Shown: positions 60,711-64,000 of the stretch, piece after piece
Layout of the letters: every line of letters starts with the position of its first letter
Position numbering within the stretch: the first letter of the stretch is position 1
Notes under the pieces: model-generated
Seen by the model: the letters and a program-made list of their open reading frames with translations, nothing else
Told to the model about the DNA's origin: nothing
Database searches by the model: none
Source: Rheinheimera sp. A13L
GTDB taxonomy: Bacteria > Pseudomonadota > Gammaproteobacteria > Enterobacterales > Alteromonadaceae
Assembly (NCBI RefSeq): GCF_000217935.1
Contig: NZ_AFHI01000011.1
Location: forward strand, 45,661-109,660
Length of the DNA stretch: 64,000 bases
Direction: 5' to 3'
Position numbers and translations under genes: made by a program

Positions 60711-61796
60711 ATGGTGTTGCAATCTTTAAGTCGTAATCAGCTGTTCTGGCTTTGTCAAAGTGGTGGCTGGGCTGTGTATGCAGTACTGACAGAGCTGATG
60801 ATTAAAATTCCCAGTCAGGAGCCCTGGCAGGTCGCTCTGCCTCATCTGCTGCTGGATACCAGCTTTGGTTTTGTGTTAACTCTGTTGCTGCGGGCCTGGT
60901 ATGGCCGCGTCAGTGCGCAGGAAACCCGCTTAAAAATTCTCTGGCATTTGCTGGTGATCCTGGTCAGTTGTCTGGTCTGGACTCAGTGGAAGTGGCTGAC
61001 CTTGCAGTGGCTCTATGGTCAGATGTGGCAGTCTATGACCTGGTTCGACTTCGGCACCTGGAACTCTGCTTCTTTAACTATTTTACTCACCTGGACCGCC
61101 TTGTATTACGCCTCCAAAGCCACCTTCGAAACCATGGAGCAGCGGCAAAAGGTAGCAGAAGCTATTCATCTGGCGAAAGAGGCGCAGTTAAAAATGCTGC
61201 GCTATCAGCTGAACCCGCATTTTATGTTTAACAGCATTAACGCCATTTGCACCTTAATTTTAAAGCAGGAGAATCAGCATGCGGTGTCCATGCTGGAAAA
61301 ACTCTGCGATTTGCTGCGTTACAGTCTGTACACAGATCCTTTAGCCAAAGTGACAGTGGCCGAAGAAATACTGATCTTACAAACTTACTTTGATGTGGAG
61401 CAGTGCCGGTTCAGAAATAAGCTGAATGTGTCTATAGTGGCTGACGATGACGTCAAAGGCCTGCTGATGCCCTCTTTGTTACTGCAACCTCTGGCTGAAA
61501 ACGCGCTGAAACATGGCATGCGTATGTCGCAACAAAGTTATGCTATTTCAGTCAACTTCAGTCAGCAAAACGGCCAGTTGCTGATCCGTATGCTGGACAA
61601 TGGCAAAGGTTTTACAGAACAACCTGAGGCTGGCTCTGCGGGCCTATCTACTGGTATAGGCCTGCACAATTGTGAAGAGCGCTTAGCGCTGATTTATCCT
61701 GGTCAAAGCTCTTTTAGTTTTGGCAACAGAGAGGACGAGGGCGCCTGGATCCAAATTAGCATCCCCCAGGAACAAACAGGCCTGCCCAGGTGGTGA
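60711..61796 (+). CDS. LytS/YehU-type sensor histidine kinase
   Basis: A 361-residue inner-membrane kinase. Four hydrophobic segments (about residues 10-140) precede the His_kinase domain; the phosphorylated histidine is H170 in QLNPHFMFNSINAI, and the ATPase N- and G-boxes are LQPLAENALKHGM and GIGLHNCEERL. No large periplasmic sensor domain is present, so it may sense through the membrane or a partner. The response-regulator gene begins five bases after its stop. It probably reports on glucan breakdown products for the upstream locus. Confidence 0.88.
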   Translation: MVLQSLSRNQLFWLCQSGGWAVYAVLTELMIKIPSQEPWQVALPHLLLDTSFGFVLTLLLRAWYGRVSAQETRLKILWHLLVILVSCLVWTQWKWLTLQWLYGQMWQSMTWFDFGTWNSASLTILLTWTALYYASKATFETMEQRQKVAEAIHLAKEAQLKMLRYQLNPHFMFNSINAICTLILKQENQHAVSMLEKLCDLLRYSLYTDPLAKVTVAEEILILQTYFDVEQCRFRNKLNVSIVADDDVKGLLMPSLLLQPLAENALKHGMRMSQQSYAISVNFSQQNGQLLIRMLDNGKGFTEQPEAGSAGLSTGIGLHNCEERLALIYPGQSSFSFGNREDEGAWIQISIPQEQTGLPRW

Positions 61797-61801
61797 GTTA
61801 G

Positions 61802-62647
61802 ATGACGATACTAAATACTTTGATCGTAGACGATGAGCCTGCCGCCATAGAAGGCCTGCGGCTCAGGCTGGATGCTTTTCCTCAAATCCGGGTGACAGGC
61901 GAAGCCAACAGCGTGGCGGAAGCTATCACTTTGATCAACACTCAGACGCCTGATCTGATTTTTCTGGATATTGAAATGCCAGAGCAAAGCGGTTTTGATC
62001 TGATCCGGCAACTTCAGCCCGAACTATGCCCGGCCATCGTTTTTGTCACTGCTTTTCATCAACACGCGGTCAAAGCCTTTGAAGTGCGAGCCCTCGACTA
62101 CTTATTAAAACCAGTGAAAATGGAGCGTTTAGCAGAAGCTATAGCCCGTGTTTGTGAAGTTACAAGCAACAGAGCCGACAAAGCACAAATGCTGGCCGCT
62201 GTTGCAGAAATAACCAAAGATCAGCTGGGTGGCATTGCTAGTGGCAGCGCTGCGCCCGGTAAAAATGAGACTGTAGTTGAGAACAGGGAAGCAGCCGAGC
62301 CGCAATACTGTATAGAAAGGCAGAAACTGGTGATCCAGGACGGACGCAACCCCATTCAGTTGATCCCTTATCAGGACATTATCTGGATAGACGCCGCCGG
62401 AGACTATATGTGTGTGCACACCCAGGCCGAGACTTATGTCATGCGTGCCCGTTTAAAAAGCCTGATCGACGAGCGCTTACCTGATGTCTTTGTCCGCATT
62501 CATAAATCAACAGTAGTGAACCTGACCTATATCGAAAAACTACAACCGCTCTGCAACTCGGAATACAACGCTGTCTTACAGAATGAAAAAGTGCTGAAAG
62601 TCAGCCGCACTTATGCCAGAGCTTTAAAGCAGAGGTTGCTGGGGTAG
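61802..62647 (+). CDS. LytTR-family response regulator
   Basis: A 281-residue regulator. The N-terminal receiver has acidic residues D10-D11, phospho-acceptor D56 (FLDIEMPEQSGF) and the conserved lysine in LLKPVK. A variable linker (about residues 120-175) leads into a C-terminal LytTR DNA-binding domain (DIIWIDAAGDYMCVHT, FVRIHKSTVVNLTYIEKL). Adjacent to the LytS-like kinase, with a shared transcript. LytTR sites (paired 9-base repeats) would be expected in the promoter of the receptor or enzyme genes; I could not identify them with confidence. Confidence 0.9.
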   Translation: MTILNTLIVDDEPAAIEGLRLRLDAFPQIRVTGEANSVAEAITLINTQTPDLIFLDIEMPEQSGFDLIRQLQPELCPAIVFVTAFHQHAVKAFEVRALDYLLKPVKMERLAEAIARVCEVTSNRADKAQMLAAVAEITKDQLGGIASGSAAPGKNETVVENREAAEPQYCIERQKLVIQDGRNPIQLIPYQDIIWIDAAGDYMCVHTQAETYVMRARLKSLIDERLPDVFVRIHKSTVVNLTYIEKLQPLCNSEYNAVLQNEKVLKVSRTYARALKQRLLG

Positions 62648-62733
62648 GGGATTGCCGCAGTATTTTGCTGATTCCACTGTTGTCTGTAATAAGCGAGGAA
62701 CGGACTAAGAAATAGACAATTTCTGCAAAAAGC

Positions 62734-62770
62734 GAATGTCCGCAACACCTTATTTGCGGATGTTCTTTTT
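62734..62770 (+). terminator. Intrinsic terminator after the LytTR regulator
   Basis: Twelve-pair stem (62734-62745 with 62754-62765, two G-U pairs) followed by a run of T. It closes the glucan and two-component region. Confidence 0.75.
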
Positions 62771-62844
62771 CCAGAACTCAACTCAGTTCACCATTACACC
62801 TCTAATCTGGTGGTAAAACTCAGTGTGCAACTAGAGTTGTAGCG

Positions 62845-64000
62845 TCATAACTTTTCAGTTAAAGATGTCAATTGCGCAATCGCCGTTTCAAAATCTAACG
62901 TCTCCAACGCATGTGACATCATATTCAACTCCTCTTGAACCGATCCTTTGCCTTTAAGGATATTCTTTAGCTCTTGGGCCAGATCTATCGCCTTTAGATT
63001 GCCAGCTTTCAAATAGCGTTTGAGTTGAGTTAACTTGAGTTTGATCTCTTCGGTTGAAAATTCTAACGGAGTTGCAGCGCTCTCTTCTGGTGACGTTGCT
63101 AATAAGCGATGAATGTCTGACATTTCACTCATTGCCACCTGCCTTAAATTCGAAACCAATCCAACAGACAGTGTTTCGCAACTTGCGTCTGTTCTTCCAT
63201 GCGCCAGCTTAAACTCGGTCTCCAATTTGCACACCATTTGATAAAGTGAAGATAAACCAGCAGTCCCTGAGGTGCCTTTGATGGTATGCAATAAGGCAAG
63301 CAGAGCATCCCAGTCTTTTTCGTTCACAATATCTTGCAAGCTAAGCAATTGCTGCTCAAAGTTTGTTTCAAAACTGGTAATCAAGCGCCTAAAAAACGTG
63401 ACGTTGCCACCAAAACGTTTGAGAATGCTTGTCAGTGTTTTATGGTCTGTTCCAGTGTTATCCTTGACCTTAGCTATAACATTTTGCTGCTCCGGTACTG
63501 ATGCACTGGCAGGTTTTGCAAAATGCAAAATACATTCGATGATTTTTTCTAAATCTAAAGGCTTACTCAAATGGGCATTCATGCCTGCGTGAAGGCATGC
63601 TTCCTGTTCTGAAAGGTAAACATTCGCTGTCATCGCAATAATGGGCAGTTGTGCGAAGCCTGGTTTAGCACGAATCCGTTTGGTTGCTTCAAGCCCATCG
63701 ATACCTGGCATTTGTACGTCCATTAGCACTAAATCGTAGTGAGTAACGCCTGACAACACTGCGTCAATACCTTCTTGGCCCCCTATTGCTACATCCACCG
63801 TCGCGCCTTCATTTTTCAATAATTCCGTAGCGACCAAGCGGTTAAATTCGTTGTCTTCGACTAATAATAAATGGATCCCCTGAAGACGGAGTTGACTTTG
63901 TGTCGGGAGTATTCGAGTCGACAACGCCATTTCATCACCGGCAATGGCTCGTTTTAGCAGGCTATAAAGCTGCTTTGCAGTCACTGGTTTTGTTAAATAA
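62845..64000 (-). CDS. Hybrid signalling protein, C-terminal part: receiver plus HPt (5' end outside window)
   Basis: Partial gene, open to the right edge. The visible 385 residues begin with the tail of a first receiver (LTKPVTAKQLYSLLKRAI). A complete second receiver follows, with D89 counted from the internal GTG at 63984 (LVLMDVQMPGIDGL) and the conserved lysine in HLSKPLDLEKI. The C-terminal HPt domain carries H233 in LLHTIKGTSGTAGL, then a helical tail. That order matches hybrid histidine kinases of the BarA/ArcB-like multistep phosphorelay type. The kinase part and its sensor lie outside the window. Confidence 0.85.
   Translation of the reverse strand, partial: YLTKPVTAKQLYSLLKRAIAGDEMALSTRILPTQSQLRLQGIHLLLVEDNEFNRLVATELLKNEGATVDVAIGGQEGIDAVLSGVTHYDLVLMDVQMPGIDGLEATKRIRAKPGFAQLPIIAMTANVYLSEQEACLHAGMNAHLSKPLDLEKIIECILHFAKPASASVPEQQNVIAKVKDNTGTDHKTLTSILKRFGGNVTFFRRLITSFETNFEQQLLSLQDIVNEKDWDALLALLHTIKGTSGTAGLSSLYQMVCKLETEFKLAHGRTDASCETLSVGLVSNLRQVAMSEMSDIHRLLATSPEESAATPLEFSTEEIKLKLTQLKRYLKAGNLKAIDLAQELKNILKGKGSVQEELNMMSHALETLDFETAIAQLTSLTEKL

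Noticed and set aside
1..64000. CRISPR arrays, tRNA/rRNA genes, insertion sequences, prophage genes or known defence systems
   Set aside because: None seen: no regularly spaced repeats, no transposase or integrase motifs, no tRNA cloverleaf with TTCGAnTC arms. The only mobile-type sequence is the ERIC-like element, with a REP-like hairpin as a weak second candidate.

Overview
The window looks like chromosomal DNA of a free-living gammaproteobacterium of the Alteromonadales/Chromatiales group, with a gene repertoire most like Rheinheimera. That assignment is inferred from gene content (yajQ, DUF5610, DUF2982, BLUF, several TonB-dependent systems), not from a database search. Gene density is high. 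I see no rRNA, tRNA, CRISPR array, phage or insertion sequence. The genes at both ends run off the window: thiI on the left and a hybrid signalling kinase on the right.

Layout. 0-2.7 kb: end of thiI, a panE-like reductase, a VanZ-like protein, yajQ. 2.7-5.1 kb: a promoter, a cobalamin riboswitch carrying an ERIC-like palindromic repeat, and btuB. 5.1-10.7 kb: msrA, a renalase-like flavoprotein overlapping a short-chain dehydrogenase, a PH-domain protein, a lipoprotein, an alpha/beta hydrolase and a DUF5610 protein. 10.7-17.3 kb: an eight-gene minus-strand cobalamin operon (btuD-btuC-cobT-cobS-cobU-cobC-btuR-btuF) behind its own riboswitch. The outer-membrane receptor, periplasmic binding protein, ABC transporter and lower-ligand assembly enzymes together form a B12 and corrinoid uptake and salvage regulon. 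17.3-25.9 kb: a PDZ protein, a solute-binding protein, a lactate permease, an RND efflux pump with its adaptor, and DUF2982 preceded by a tiny coupled gene.

25.9-36.1 kb: a FapA/DUF342 protein, two DUF1566 exported proteins, a YggN-like protein, an SMR pump, a BLUF blue-light sensor, a MAPEG protein, a DUF2383 protein behind a leader terminator, an NTF2-like protein, DUF6172 and a RhlE-type helicase. 36.1-44.9 kb: an unrecognised two-part secreted protein, an MFS transporter with extra membrane helices, a periplasmic Sel1/TonB-C-like protein, a DUF885 lipoprotein, an M20 amidohydrolase. 44.9-51.2 kb: a K+/H+ antiporter, then a minus-strand run of corA, mgtE, rimK and an AstE-like zinc hydrolase. 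51.3-54.3 kb is the most accessory-looking part: HEAT-repeat and membrane proteins of unknown role, a decayed zeta-toxin module and a REP-like hairpin.

54.5-62.6 kb is a compact beta-glucan utilisation locus: a TonB-dependent receptor, a GH16 endoglucanase with the lichenase-type EIDIE motif, a GH3 beta-glucosidase, and a LytS/LytTR two-component pair likely to regulate it. The strongest unusual observations are the ERIC-like element inside a riboswitch, the 31-residue CxxC/membrane microprotein coupled to DUF2982, the decayed toxin gene, the leader terminator before the DUF2383 gene, and the unrecognised 497-residue secreted protein.
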